Numbered from the stretch's first letter, positions 44,242-59,160 are shown. The stretch is 64,000 nt of DNA from Adiantum capillus-veneris (GCA_014529385.2 CM043954.1:92995247-93059246), one strand, 5' to 3'. Translations and numbers: made by a program. Notes: generated by a model from the letters alone, not told the origin.

Positions 44242-44304
44242 ATGTCCTTAGGGCATGGTACTTCCCTATAGTCTATGTGTTAGCTCTTGTTCATCGCATC
44301 ACTC

Positions 44305-44316
44305 CCAGGGGGGATT
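44305..44316 (+). promoter_or_regulatory. polypurine tract of the outer copia
   Basis: CCAGGGGGGATT directly before the 3' LTR, identical to the tract of the nested family member. Confidence 0.9.
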
Positions 44317-44562
44317 TGTTACCAAATACATGTGGTAGTGATGTATGTGAACACACTTAGGATTGTCAGGGCATTTTTTCCCCTCATTAGGAGGTCCCCC
44401 CCCCCCCCCCCCCCCCTCTCTCGTGCATTGTATATACGCCCATCACTGTAGGGATATCTATCTTTTCATTGCACGCTAAGTAATACACTCTTTGTTGTGT
44501 GCATGGAGCTTCATTCATCTTCTTTAAGCTGTGTGTGTTTTCCTGCAATCCTAATTCCAACA
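44317..44562 (+). repeat. 3' LTR of the outer copia
   Basis: TGTTACCAAATACATG...CCTAATTCCAACA, the same family as the LTRs at 23.7 and 28.5 kb but more diverged. It includes a run of about 22 C near 44397-44416. Confidence 0.92.
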
Positions 44563-44659
44563 TTTTCACCATTCTTGTACTGTCATGCGATGAAGATTGT
44601 GGTATTTTTTGGATACAAATGTATGGACTCTATCCGGACTCTATATCTACTACATATAT

Positions 44660-45700
44660 TTACCTATAGGTAAAATCCACTCCCATCATTATTTCATCAC
44701 GCATTACCCATGCTACCATCTTCAATGCTTCATTACATTGCTTTTGACTTGACAATCCAAGCATTCGAGGCGCCACATATAAACCTGCTACATGAGCCTG
44801 TACACGACTGCTAGCCAATTGATCAACTTCTTGATTGTGCTCTCTTTTGGAATGCTTGAATTGCACCGCCTCAAAAAACTTCAACAGCTTCTTTATAGAC
44901 AAAAAGAAACTTTTAAGAGAATCTGTCTACCTACCACTATCGCAAAAGCTGCTTTGTGACCAAGAGTGCATCACCCTTCACCACAAGCCTGGAAATAACA
45001 CACTGCTTTAAGCCCAGATGGAGAGTCAAGTACTTTGCCTCATTGTCTTTGTGAACATCCTCTAGATCATAGGCCTTGGATAAAATCACTTTACCTTGTG
45101 GATCCCGTATCACCACACCTCCATTTTCTTTTTATATTACCCTTCGGTAAGCGTCGTCAAACTCATGGTAAAAACTTAGCCCCTGAACTTTAGCACCCAA
45201 TATCATCCACCATTAAACTTACTCAAATATGGCCCAAACACCCTGTTCATCCAATCTTGGAAAGTCGCATAGGAATTCACCAATCCACCAAAGGACATCC
45301 TACATTAAGCAAAGCATCCCCATGCCATTTGAAATGAAAGTAGTCTTCAATTGGTCTTTCAAAGCAATGTCAATCTAAAATTATCCCGAGAAGACATCCA
45401 TGATTGAATACCTCTCATGCCGTGCAGCTTGGTTTAAAATTTCATCCTGAAATGGCAAGGGATAATGGTTCCACTTCGTCGTAGCATTATAATACATGTT
45501 TCAAGCAGCTTGTTGATTTCTTGCCACAAAGCCTCCTTTTGAATCTCCTTAGCCTTTGCAACTTTTGTGCTGCATCTCTCCTTGAGCAGAATCCAATGCT
45601 CCACCCCTTTGGCTCCCCGTTGGTCTCTATACTCCGTGGTAAATGTGTTGGGATATGATGCAAATAGCTCCACATAGCCCTTCCTCTCCTACTTGGTCAA
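44660..45700 (-). pseudogene. old gypsy pol fragments: RT and archaeal-like RNase H
   Basis: 45673-45434 matches the start of RT (TEYRDQRGAKGVEHWILLK, ALWQEINKLLETCII). Around 45420-45330 a decayed motif A region reads VFSG, then IDIALKDQLKTTF. Around 45060-44660 an RNase H-like stretch appears (NEAKYLTLHLGLKQCV, VVKGDALLVTKQL, FKHSKREHNQEVDQLAS). That style (long hydrophobic GLxxxxxxG, then VxGDSLLVxxQ) is the archaeal-like RNase H found in Tat/Athila-type gypsy elements. Stops are frequent, so this is an ancient copy. Confidence 0.7.
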
Positions 45701-46699
45701 ATCTTCACCCAACATACCCTCTAATTCTACTACATCCACATCACAAACCAAAGATTGCATATCTTTACTAGGATTGGGGGAGTCTGTGGTGACTCCAAAC
45801 AAATCCGTATCAACCTTCAATAGGTCTTCATCACTCTCTTCCTCCTTTGTAATGGTAGAGCCTTCATCATAGGTTGACTCTGACTCGTACTCATAGCTGG
45901 TGCTTGAATCTTCTTTACCACCTCCGACCAGAGGATGAAAAAAACCACATGCCTACCATTCTCTTTGTCTAGCAGAGTGAAACCCCCTCTTTCGCAACCC
46001 TACATAACCCCAATTGCAAGCAGCCATGGACTCCCCAAAATAACAAGGTAAGCATTCTCACCTGTTTTGATCACAAAAAAGTTTCAATAAGACATTCAAT
46101 TACCATCACCTTTACCTTCACATCATGAGCCACCCCCAAACACCTCGCCTTGGGATGGTTGGACATCCTCATTCACACATTGGACTTGACCACACCTTTG
46201 ATACCAATGTCCTTCATATGGACTTCATTAGCACACGAACTTGCACCCCGCCATCAATGTATGCCTACACCTGCATCTTCTTTTCAATCAAGACATCAAC
46301 AATAGGAAGCACATCCACTGGATTCCCTACCCTTAGCACCAAACTTTGTACTGCATGCACATCACCTTGAATCCATGGAAGCCTTGTACTAACACTGGTA
46401 AACCATTGTCTCCTCAACTTGGGATTAAGAACCAACAATTTTCCAAATGTAATGTTAGCTTTTTGGTTTTGGGCATCACTCGCCAGATCATACTTCAGAT
46501 GACCACATCCAAGTTGAAATTCTCCTACTTAATCTTGCTCCACTTGCTAGTTTGTGGCTACTCCCTCCCTCCCTTCATACACTTTCTCTTTGCCTTTTTG
46601 AGCTTTGGTCTTCGATTATTAACTCGAGAGACTTCATCATTACCTGGTGGAGCAAGTGGAACCTCTCAGGTATAGTATGCTCACTTTGACCATTAAACT

Positions 46700-47500
46700 G
46701 ACCCTGCCCTCTGCCTCAGCCAACTAACAGGTACATACCTCTTCTATCCCGAGGCGGATGCAGGCAATTTGGAGATAGTTGCCTTCCTCCCCACAAATGT
46801 AACATCGGCTAGGCAATGGACTAGGTCTGTCTTTGCTAATCCTTTTCTGAGATAGATCTTGAACAATACGTACCTAGTGTTGAGGAGCAGTTTCCACGCC
46901 TCAATTTGTTTGATTCTCCACCTAGAGTTCATCCCTCAGAGCTTGGAGCGATCTAGGAGACATTGCTTCATATCCCAGTGCACCTTGCTCTATCTTCTTC
47001 TTGATTTCCCTGCTCTTTGCTTATGCAATTTTGGTTGCACCTTTCTAATTATCCGAACTCTCAAAATCCACTTTTTCTAGAACTTTCGGATGCAAACATG
47101 CCATGAATTTGTTCAATTTTAAATACTCTCCATTGGCCAATTCCATAGCAGTTGCCAACTTTGCCCAATATTCTTCAAAACAATCGAGGAAAACACCAAA
47201 CCCTTCACTTACATCTTGCTTTAGGGCAGAGCTTGCCATGCCTTCCTTGGTTCACCTTCTAATGCATCAAACCATACCTTTTCTTTGCCACACATCAACC
47301 ATTGAATCATCTGCATCTTACTGTCTTCATTTGGCATACGCAATGATAGCATATACAGCTCCAAATCGGCCATTCATTCCTTCGCATTATCTTTTTCGTT
47401 GAAGATCAATCGGTAGCTTCATACTACCATCACTTCTTGTTCAAAAATCCGCCTCTTCCAACCAATTGGTGAGAAAGCAAATGCTCCGTAGTGGGGGCAC
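46700..47500 (-). pseudogene. old gypsy gag fragment
   Basis: Minus-strand frames 47239-47045 and 46932-46744 lie upstream of the RT fragment, in the order expected for gag. The first reads EGFGVFLDCFEEYWAKLATAM and LANGEYLKLNKFMACLHPKV. The gag assignment rests on position and composition, since no zinc knuckle was found. 46700-45700 (linker/protease) is too decayed to assign. Confidence 0.5.
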
Positions 47501-47680
47501 CAAAAGCTGACAAGGGGAGATGAGAATACACACACAAAATTCCTCTCTATAGCCCAAGGCACTCACAACACCCCAATCCACTCAAAATCACACTGAAAAT
47601 GACACACTTCTCGAGAAATACACCTTCTAATACACACACACATCCTAAAATCTCCAATTCCACACACCATCCCACGTGAG

Positions 47681-47715
<35 letters not shown>

Positions 47716-48110
47716 CCCAAAAATGGTCCATGGGCACACCCACACGCCGTCACCAACTCACACAGATAAGGAGAAGAAGAGAAGGTGTTGGGGATGAGAG
47801 ATAACAAAAATACTAAGGGGCTTAGTGCTTCATTCAAACCTCAAGAATACATCACTCTCTTCTCTACTCGGGCTTTCTCTGCATACACATGCAAAAAGCC
47901 CCCAACCCATCAAAAGGGGGGCCCTTATAAAGTGTTCTTTACATTTATTGTAATTCTATGCTCATTCAATTCAACCATTTTTTCCAAGCCATTAGAAGAT
48001 TTTGCGCACCACGTTGAGGGTCTTTGCATACCCTGGGTATCACGAAGTAGGCCTATCATGGGCCTTAACCAAGATAGCCTGTTTTAAGCTAGGATCCTTT
48101 AGTACACATT
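47496..48110 (-). repeat. probable 5' LTR and leader of the old gypsy
   Basis: Minus strand TTTTGGTGCCCCCACTACGG at 47515-47496 resembles a PBS of the TGGTGCC type. Above it lies a region with a (CT)n tract (47684-47713) and a minus-strand TATA (CTTTATAAGGGCCC, near 47926-47939). The boundaries are estimates; no partner LTR is seen. Confidence 0.45.
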
Positions 48111-48177
48111 ATCTCTATAATAGGAACAAGGTTCATCATATGAGAAGTATTGTACTCAAGGTATATTCTTTAATTCT

Positions 48178-49190
48178 CTAGTTTGAACGAGGGTAAGTTG
48201 CCTTTGACACTCTGGATTGTGATGCATCTTTCTTAATCCTTTCGATATTTGGTTTGTTGGCTATATATATGAGGCTCAAAAAGGGTTTACAACTAAAAGA
48301 ATCGGCAACCATGTTTTCCTTTCTAGGGCAATAGATAATGTCAAAGTCATACTCTTGCAATACCTCTACCCAATGCCTTTGTTGCATATTCAAGGTTGCT
48401 TGCGTGAAGATCCACTTTAAGCCCTTATGATCGGTTATAAGTCAAAAGCTCCTTCCCAATAAGTAATGTCTCCATAGTTTCAGAGTGTGAATGAATGCCA
48501 CTAGTTCGAGGTCATGGGTTAGGTAGTTATTTTCATGAATTTTAAGCTTATGTGAGGTGAAAGCTATTGGTCTGGATTCTTGAAATAATACTCCTCCAAT
48601 TGCTATACCACTAGCATCAATGACGACATCAAAGGTTTGGTTGAAATCTGGTAGCTTTAGGCATGTTGTAGTAGTGATATATTGCTTAATTTTGTCAAAC
48701 ATTTCTTGTGTTGTGATTCCCAATTAATCTTCACCCCTTTCTTTAAACGTTCGATCAAGGGAGAATTGATCATCACATAATCCTTTATAAAGATTCTATA
48801 CCAGCCTGTGAATCCCAAGAATCCTCTAAGACTGCTTATGTTAGATGGCTAGGGCCATTCAACAATGTCTTGAACTTTAGCAGAGTCCATTGAGATGCCT
48901 TCTAACAAAAAAATAAATCCCAAATATTCAATCCTTTGAGAGAAGAATGAACACTTGCTCATCTTTACATAAAGCTTGTGTTGTCAAAGAATATCTAGCA
49001 CCTTCCTCAAGTGGGCTTTGTGTTCTTTCTCATTCCTTGAGTAGATTAGAATATCATAGAAGAGGAAAATGACAAAATCGTCTAGGTCGGGTTTGAAGAT
49101 ATCCTGCATCAATCTCTTGAATGTAGCCGGTGCATTAGTCAAACCAACTAACATCACTATAAACTCAAAATGGCCATAAGGCTAATGTTG
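48178..49190 (-). pseudogene. second old gypsy fragment: RT and RNase H
   Basis: Minus strand from 49190: [18 protein letters not shown], then a decayed catalytic box ([10 protein letters not shown] for FFDDILIYS), EYLGFI, LRGFLGFTGWYR, then RNase H (VVIDASGIAIGGVL, HDLELVAFIHTLKLWRHYL, CPRKENMVADSFS). It is distinct from the neighbouring element because it repeats RT in the same orientation upstream of that element's LTR. Truncated at both ends. Confidence 0.8.
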
Positions 49191-49939
49191 TGTAGGGTTA
49201 AGGGGACAAGGACATTCAAGAAGCTAGTTTTGAATAGGCTTTTCTAGCCTTTTTTTTAAGGCACATGTAGGATGCAGAACTAAGAGGTCCCTTTCTCTCT
49301 CTAGCTTTTGAAAGTGAAGTGAATAAAGGAGTGTGGCCACATCATAAAAAATGTGCATAACTAAGGGCCAAAAATCAACTTTTTTCAAAAAAATCATTTT
49401 CAAACTTAAAGTCCACTTTTTTCAAAAATCCCCCCCCCCCTCTCCCCCAAAAAAAAATTTCTTTGTTCCCTCCTTCTCCCTCCCTGCCACTTTCTCTCCT
49501 CCTCTTCCCCTCTCCCTCCCTCTCTCTTTTCATCCTTTGCTTCCTCACGCAGTAGTTTCCATGGTGCTCACGAACATCACAAATCATGTTCCTCCACCAC
49601 CATGTACTCCGTACACCACAGACGTACATATTCGCTTGCCCACAAAGTTTGCATTGAAGGACGCACATGTGGGTGAGCAGAGATCATCACTGAAACCTCG
49701 AGCCGCTGGTGAGACTAATATCAACATTTGGTTGGATGGCCATTTGTACCCGTACGATCCTATAAGCCACTTCCATCCATCATTTAATAGCCTTTAGGCA
49801 TTTTTTTAGTATCCTAAGAGGGGAGAAATAGGCTTGTTAGGCTACTGCAAGCAATTTTCTATGGGTGCAACACCAATGTCAAGCTCTTCAGGTCAAGACA
49901 TTGGCATTATAAGAAAGAATGGTCTCTTCTAAGAGGGAG
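49191..49939. other. no gene recognised
   Basis: Includes a poly-C/poly-A patch (49430-49460) and a CT-rich stretch (49465-49530). A plus-strand frame (49351-49797) has no recognisable domain and begins in low-complexity sequence. Confidence 0.4.
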
Positions 49940-51764
49940 GTTATAGCTCTCCAACAACAAATGCAAGAAAAGGATGCCCCACATATACGAGGCTTGGAAA
50001 CACCATCAAACATTTGAAAGAAACACCCCTTAGTGCAAGAGAATGCAAGCACATGTTTTCATCCATTGAAACACGTGCACATATGGGTGGAGCATGCAAA
50101 CGACGAGTGAGAGGCACAATGTGATTTGTTCTTCACTTGCAAGAAGAGACATTTCTACTTCACACTATTCGCAAACATTTATCTTGTTGGTTTCCAAAAA
50201 CTTTATTTAGGAGGCATGCGGTGGAACAAGCTAAGATGATCAAGGCAACCTTCTCACTAGTTGTCTCAACACCCATGATGTGATTTCTATCTTACATTCC
50301 CCTAGAAAGAAGCACTTTAGTGATGCAGTCACCAAGGAGCTTATGCACACATTGACAAATGTGGTTAGTAAAGATGATTTGCAACAAGCTTGTGATGAGG
50401 CTAGGATCTACACTAAAGCCTACAAGGCTATTTTTCAACTCCTAAAGGATGCTTTGCGGGAGTGTGGCATTGTGGAGAACCTGTTGCACAAGGTCAACCT
50501 TGCAAAGAAGGCCACAAACGAAGATGTGTTTTCTTGCATTGGGGCATACCTACACATTGAGGAAACAATGCCAGCTTCATTCTATGCTTCATGCACACCA
50601 AAGGCAAGGGGAAAAGCTAGACAAAACTCCATAAGACCTTTGGAGAAGGGCTTCCCTTACAAAATGTGGAACAATATTTATGTGGACCTCATACGGCTTC
50701 AACAAGCTATGCTTAAATTTTACGAGTTACCTCAAGAAGGTGACACAATACACTTGAAGTCTAAGGTCTTGCCTCTACTTGTTTTGCAGTGCTTGGCACA
50801 AAGGTCGCCTTTGTGCTGAAACTCGATGAGTGTCAAATAGTGAAAGGTCAAAGGTTAGAGAGGCTAAGTATCACTCTAATGAATGAAGCTTGTTGCAAAC
50901 CAAGCGAAGGGATTCAATCGAGCCATCTCCCACCTTGTCTTTCAATGTGCAATCAGAGAAAGATGTTTGGTAGCTAGGTGCTATTGAGGTGCGCAAAGTG
51001 ACCAATGGAGTACTTTCATGGATTTTTAAGAGAACTTCATGGATCACAGAAGTAATACACTCCCAACTTGCAGGTGAGAAGCTGGAGGATGAAGGTTTTG
51101 GTAGCTTTGATGTGGAGTGGCACATGGGCAATGACTTAAAGACCATAAAGTGTTTGCTTGGCTTCAAACAAGGCTCTTCTTCACTCTATCCTTGTTTGTT
51201 TTGCACTCGGGGGTACAAACCTAATAAACAAAAAGCACAAAAGAACTTTGCAAAAAGGGGTTCAATGCTTCCATGGCAAGAGGATGGAGATGAAGCATTG
51301 GAAAATTTTGATGTCGAAGATACACGAAGAGAATGGGAAGCATCTGTTTTGAGATGCCCCATGCTCAATCTCCCAAATCGTCCACTAAAGGACAAGGCTT
51401 GGAATCTCATCTTTCCAATTTCTCTATCTAATGTACATTTTATACATTACATGCATTTATGTGCATTTTCAATAGGCTATTGAAGCTACACATTGACTAT
51501 GCTTTCACAATGAATCCATTGCAAATGTCCCAGGAGGTGATCATTAGGGTGGAGGCACTTCTCAATTCCATTGGATATCATGGTGGAAATGTGTCAATTG
51601 CTGCTGCAAAGAACATAGGGGAGGCCCATGAGATCACCCAACAAGTGTCAATGAGTGGCAGACACTTCTTGAAGAAAGCAACACAAGAAAACCCATGCCG
51701 AGATGACACTCAAAACAGCTCCAACCACAAGGCAACTAACATTTGGGAACTCTGGAATGCGTAG
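49940..51764 (+). pseudogene. frameshifted coding relic of unknown family
   Basis: Joining frames around breaks near 50128, 50275, 50790, 50960 and 51465 gives a protein-like stretch of about 600 codons with ordinary composition. Successive segments read SSIETRAHMGGACKRRV, LLHTIRKHL, FSDAVTKELMHTLTNVV, IGAYLHIEETMPASFY, LEKGFPYKMWNNIYVDLI, KGQRLERLSITLMNEAC, GSFDVEWHMGNDLKTIKCL, LYPCLFC and LLKLHIDYAFTMNP. A CxxC follows the LLGFKQGSSSLYP segment. I do not recognise the family. The D-L-K...P-C-x-x-C pattern recalls transposon-borne uncharacterised proteins, but that is only an impression. No terminal repeats were found. Confidence 0.5.
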
Positions 51765-51900
51765 GAGATGTTTTCTTGTCATTGTCCAATGGTGTATCCT
51801 ATATGCTAAGGCATGTGTGCTATGTTCCTCAGCTGAGACATAACTTGATCTCAGTGAGACTGTTAGCAGCTTATGGATGGTAGACACTGCTTAGAGAGCA
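51765..51900 (+). pseudogene. copia-like protease-region fragment
   Basis: Reads LSNGVSYMLRHVCYVPQLRHNLISVRLL, here split as YMLRHVCYVPQL and RHNLISVRLL, the conserved segment between copia protease and integrase. Nothing on either side extends it convincingly. Confidence 0.5.
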
Positions 51901-53805
51901 GTCTTTCCATATGTATTGCGGATCATTAGTGACAGGGGAGCCCCAATGGCTTGGTATATCATATGCATGTATCTGAGGTACGAGACGACACAGTCTTAGT
52001 TTTGTTGTTGTCATGCATTGAGCGAGAAACAAGCCGTGTCTCCTTCGTAGGTGAGTTGCACAATGCTCACAAGATAGAGCATTTAGTTGTGCAAGACATG
52101 CCAGTAGATTCTATAGAGACAAAGGTAGAGCGGCAATGCTCTAGTGAGACACAATAAGTGTTGTCAGAGTTTGTGCAGGCAGAGGTAGAGCGGGTCTACT
52201 CCCTAGAGACACAGCCAAAGATGACAAACATGGAGTTCTTTGATATGCTCATGCTAGAGGATAATGAGTTGATGCCAAGATACGCAATTCGGTATATGGG
52301 TGAGAGGGACATAGCTATCCTAGTGTCGGTGATGACACACACATACATGATAAGTATGTCTTGATGATGCAGTGCATGCATATAGCGCACGGAAGGCTAG
52401 GATAACCTTCTGTCAGCGTTGGGACGTCTCATGTACAGCTTACTAGTGCCGAGGCCTAACGTAGCAGCTACACTGGGAGAATTTGCAGCACGATTGTCTG
52501 TCTTACGGTGACTAATACTAGCATGATGAATTCTGGAGCTTTGTAGACCATACAAAGTTGTCTCCGAGATTTACATGCAGACTCTAGCATGGTCAGGGAC
52601 TACATTTGGTAGGCCAGGGGCCTATATACAGTGTGCTTGGGTGGACAATTGCATGCTATGAGTTCCCATCGACCTCTCTTTGTGGAGTCCTTTTCTTTCG
52701 TTTATCAGAGAGCCACAAAATAATCAACCCCTACTTTCCTTTAAGTAGGCCTTTAGAACTTTGTTAAGATATAAAACATAGAATTAACATAACTTGTGCA
52801 TAGAATGTCTGATTTCAAAACAAATTATTTTGGACAACTCCCTATTTATTGATACACTTAAAATGCTTCAAAACTTAGACTAAGGACCTTGAGTGGAAGA
52901 AAAAATTATTGATAAGAATTGAGGTGCATTATATCACGATTGTTTGGATTAAAGAAGCATGTTGTCCCACAAGCGACGACCCTTCATAAAAACAACCATA
53001 ACTTAAGCTTCACTTATCAGAATCATGCAACCTATGACTCAAAAGAAATCTCTCTTTAATCTCTACCCATTTACAATATTAGTTTCATGTTTTAATAATG
53101 TCCATTGGTCTTAGGAACATCATCTTTGCTTGCCAATTATTCTCACCAATCCTGGAGAAGAGGATGGAGAAGTTATTTGTCATGAATGAACAGTGCATGG
53201 AACTCCGCAAGTAAAACTCTTCCAAAGAGAACCATGCACATGGTTTTAAGAGCTTGTAATGCTTTTGTGATGCTTCCATGGAATGAAGAAGATATGTTTA
53301 AGGAAGAAGAAGATGGTGGACATCAAAGAGATGACTCACAGAAGAAGAGATGTTGAAGGAGAAAGAAGATGATGCGCTTCAAAGAGATGACTCTATGCGT
53401 ATATGCTTTTGATCAAAGAAGACTGAAATTGTTGGCTTGATTGGAGAAGTCACTTATGATGTCACATAATGAAAAGACCACCTTATCGGCAAAATGATGT
53501 ACAATGATTGTGTTTAGCTTCATTGTATGCTTCCACAATACAAAAAGCCCTATGGGAAGGGGGTGGGGGGGTCAAACTTACAACAAACTCAAGGGAAATT
53601 TCTCTCTCTCCAAGGTGGAAATTCTTGCTATACATGAGAGAGATTTCTTCCCTTTCTTTGTAGAATGGATGTTGCTCTAACGAGACTTCCCTTCACCTAG
53701 ACTCGCTTTCGTCAATTAGCACTTGCTCTCTCTTCTCGAGTAGAGGAATTAGATAATCAAGAGACTTTTTTCTTTTGCACTTCAAGGACAAAGAGTGCCT
53801 ATGTG

Positions 53806-53809
<4 letters not shown>
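51901..53809. other. no gene recognised
   Basis: Short frames only. No known domain, LTR pair or inverted repeat was noticed. Purine-rich GAAGAAGA words occur near 53285-53370. Confidence 0.4.

Positions 53810-53852
<43 letters not shown>
53810..53852. repeat. (GA)n microsatellite
   Basis: About 21 uninterrupted GA units. Confidence 0.97.
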
Positions 53853-53857
<5 letters not shown>

Positions 53858-54101
53858 ATTGTAGAGATATGTACATTTTCAACATCCTCTTCTATCTACC
53901 ATCTTGTAATTGCCCTAGCTATTGTAGTAGTAAATTAGTAATGTTTGTGTAGAAGCAACAACCAATCGAATGATATTTGGAAGCAATGAGGGTTGATTGT
54001 AAGGAAATGGATGCTTCTACAAGTTAGTTATGTCTGTGAGGGAGGGCTACAAGAAAAGATACAAGATAGCACAACCATTGGTATTTCACCCCTTTTTTCC
54101 G

Positions 54102-54430
54102 TCTCTTTGATAAAGCCCCTTGTTCATATGAGTGATTGGCATAAGCCTAACCAATCCCATCTTCTCATTTATGAGGTTATCACATCTTTTCAGACAATCT
54201 CAACATTGAAAACACTTGTTTCAACATTCTTATTAGATCATCTCGTGATTGCATTATCACCCTCTCTTTTGGCTCTTTGATAAAGCCCCTTGTTCATATG
54301 AGTGAGTGGCATAAGCCTAACCAATCCCATCTTCTCATTTAAGAGATTATCAAATCTTTTTAGACAATCTCAACGTTAAAAACACTCGTTTCAACATTCT
54401 TATTAGATAATCTCGTAACTGCATAATTAA
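54102..54430. repeat. 170-bp direct tandem duplication
   Basis: TCTTTGATAAAGCCCCTTG through TTATTAGATCATCTCGTGA occurs at 54102-54271 and, with few changes, at 54272-54430. No coding sequence is apparent. Confidence 0.9.
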
Positions 54431-55718
54431 TTGCCAAAATCTTTGAAAGTCTTGACATCGTTTTGAAGGATGTATGCATTTTCTATCGTGCTAGCTATGT
54501 TGCTCAATTCATTGCACTTCTTAAGTCTCTCTCTACTAACAGATTAAGTCATATTATCTACAATGAACTTGTGTTTGAACCACAAAAATCTTCCATCTAA
54601 ATAAAGTCCATTAATTTTCACTTCTGCACTTTGGATATCAATTATTACCTTCAGCAGGATGATGTGAAATGGAAGGTTTGGAGCCTTTTTGAGGTGTACA
54701 CCTTCCACCACTAACCTAATGTGGAGCAATTACCAATCTAGGAAGAAACTCAAAAGGAAATTAAGCACTCAATTGTCAATTAATCACATGAAGCAAATGG
54801 GCTCCTCTCAAACCCTTCTCACCTTCATATAGTAAATTCAAAGATGAATCCCTTGGTCAGGTAAGCTCATAGATGATGCTACTAGAATGATGGCATGTAG
54901 TATTTGCTGTTCATCAATGGGCTTAAAATTGGATTGGTCTATTCTCTAATAGTTGGATCGATGATAACCAATACCGTGGACAATATCTTTCTCGTCTTGG
55001 AAAGATTGTTGCTTCGATTGCCACCTTCAAAATGCTAGAGCTCATGTTGCCAAGCTATCAATGGAAGGGGAAATTAATTAGGGCAAGATATGTACTAAAC
55101 ATTTGAGTTTGATAGAGCAAAGGGGCGAAATCCCTATTATTTCAGTCGGGACACGATAACACAATCACTTGAGATTCAGAAGATATGGCGTCTGATTGCT
55201 TCATATTAAACAACCCAATGTGGTGGGCTAGAACAAATTTTTCGCCATGCCGCAATGACACAGAGTATATTCTGATAAGAGCAACAATTGTGTGTAACCA
55301 ATCTACAAAAGCAAAGCATAACATCAAGGCAAACGCTAAAATCCAATATAGACCAAATCTTAGCTCAACAAAACACAAGTAGACTAATAGCTTTTTTATG
55401 TAAGAGGCTTGATTGGACAAGAATGGTAGTGGGAAGGGAACAGAAAGATTTGAAGTGGGCATGACTCCCTTGAGATTTGAATTGACCTGCAAGAAATTGA
55501 TTAATAGGTAGAGGGCGAGAGAGAGAGAGAGAGGACATGTCCATGAATGCGGACCAGGTGATAATAATAAGAACAGTGCGCAAGGGCCGATGGTGAGAGG
55601 ACGGACCCTTGAATGCAATCAAGGCAAAGGGTTGCAGATAAAATGGCAAGCTCACTTGCAACACATTCTCTTCTCTCAAAGAATGAAATTCCCAATGTGT
55701 AAATAATTTTACAAAAGC

Positions 55719-55721
<3 letters not shown>
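54431..55721. other. no gene recognised; downstream flank of the peroxidase gene
   Basis: No domain seen. A minus-strand frame at 55618-55142 (158 codons) is hydrophobic but of low-complexity origin at its start and matches nothing known. Part of this stretch may be peroxidase 3' UTR. Confidence 0.4.

Positions 55722-55769
<48 letters not shown>
55722..55769. repeat. (CT)n microsatellite in the probable peroxidase 3' UTR
   Basis: About 24 CT units beginning 40 bp beyond the peroxidase stop codon; GA on the transcribed strand. Confidence 0.95.
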
Positions 55770-55770
<1 letters not shown>

Positions 55771-55808
55771 CTTATGGCGGGAAAGTAGTTCGCGCCTTCT
55801 AAATTTTG

Positions 55809-58521
<2,713 letters not shown>

Positions 58522-59160
58522 TGCTGCTGCAAAACAAGGCAAGCAGCCCCCTGCTTAGTACTGCTCCAAGGCTGACATTCCTTTATTCCCAACAGAGCAG
58601 AGCATGGTTGGCACGGGGGCTTGACAAGATTGCAACCTAGGAGCTTGACAGAGAGAGCGAGCGAGTGTGTGTGTTTTTGTGGCCCTGTAGAGTGAGCCCC
58701 TTTGCGTGCGTGGGCGAGTGTGCGTGTGTATGTGTCTTGAGAGAGAGAGAGAGAGAGAGGGGGAGAAGTGTACGAGAGTTGTAGATGATGAGAAACCGCG
58801 AAAGTGAGTATCTGTGTTTGTGAAAGCAAAGAGTGCGTGAGGGCGTATGTGTGTGAAAGGGAGGGGGGGAGAGAGAGAGAGAGAGGGAGAGAAGGCGTGA
58901 GAGCGCGTGCGCCGTGGAGGAGTGGATGAACATTGAACGGGAGAAGCTTGTTTTACTAGGCCTACTGTTCACAGCTGTGGAGATTGAGATCTCTCTCTTT
59001 CGTGAAAACGTGTGTGTGTGTATATGCGTGCATGCTTGTAGAGAGAGAAGAAGAGAAGTTTTAAACTCGTGGGAACAATCCCCAGAAACCTGTGAGAGAG
59101 CGTGAGGGAGGGGAGCTAGTGAGAGAATATGGGATTTTTGCATCACATGGTTTTATAAGT
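58522..59160 (-). promoter_or_regulatory. probable 5' UTR/promoter of the peroxidase gene
   Basis: Contains two GA/CT tracts (58739-58759 and 58865-58890) and a TATA-like CTTATAAAAC on the minus strand (near 59151-59160). GA/CT-rich leaders are common in plants. The TATA choice is a guess, since it would imply a leader of roughly 600 nt. Confidence 0.35.

Larger units (their letters stand above)
22130..44562 (+). mobile_element. 5'-truncated Ty1/copia element split by two large insertions
   Basis: Three plus-strand segments are consecutive parts of one copia element: gag to integrase (22130-23657), integrase to RNase H (28751-30188), and the end of RNase H, PPT and 3' LTR (44064-44562). The first gap holds a complete same-family copia (23658-28750). 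The second holds a gypsy that itself contains another copia (30189-44056). The 5' LTR and gag N-terminus are missing; truncation is at the GA tract. The RT domain also has an internal deletion. Confidence 0.9.

Noticed and set aside
44397-44416. Biologically meaningful poly-C tract
   Set aside because: It lies in an LTR where relatives have a short G/C run; slippage or a sequencing homopolymer error is the simplest explanation.
49351-49797. 148-codon plus-strand ORF
   Set aside because: The first half comes from poly-C/CT-rich low-complexity sequence and no domain is recognisable.
55142-55618. 158-codon minus-strand hydrophobic ORF downstream of peroxidase
   Set aside because: No domain, starts in low complexity and lies where peroxidase 3' UTR is expected.
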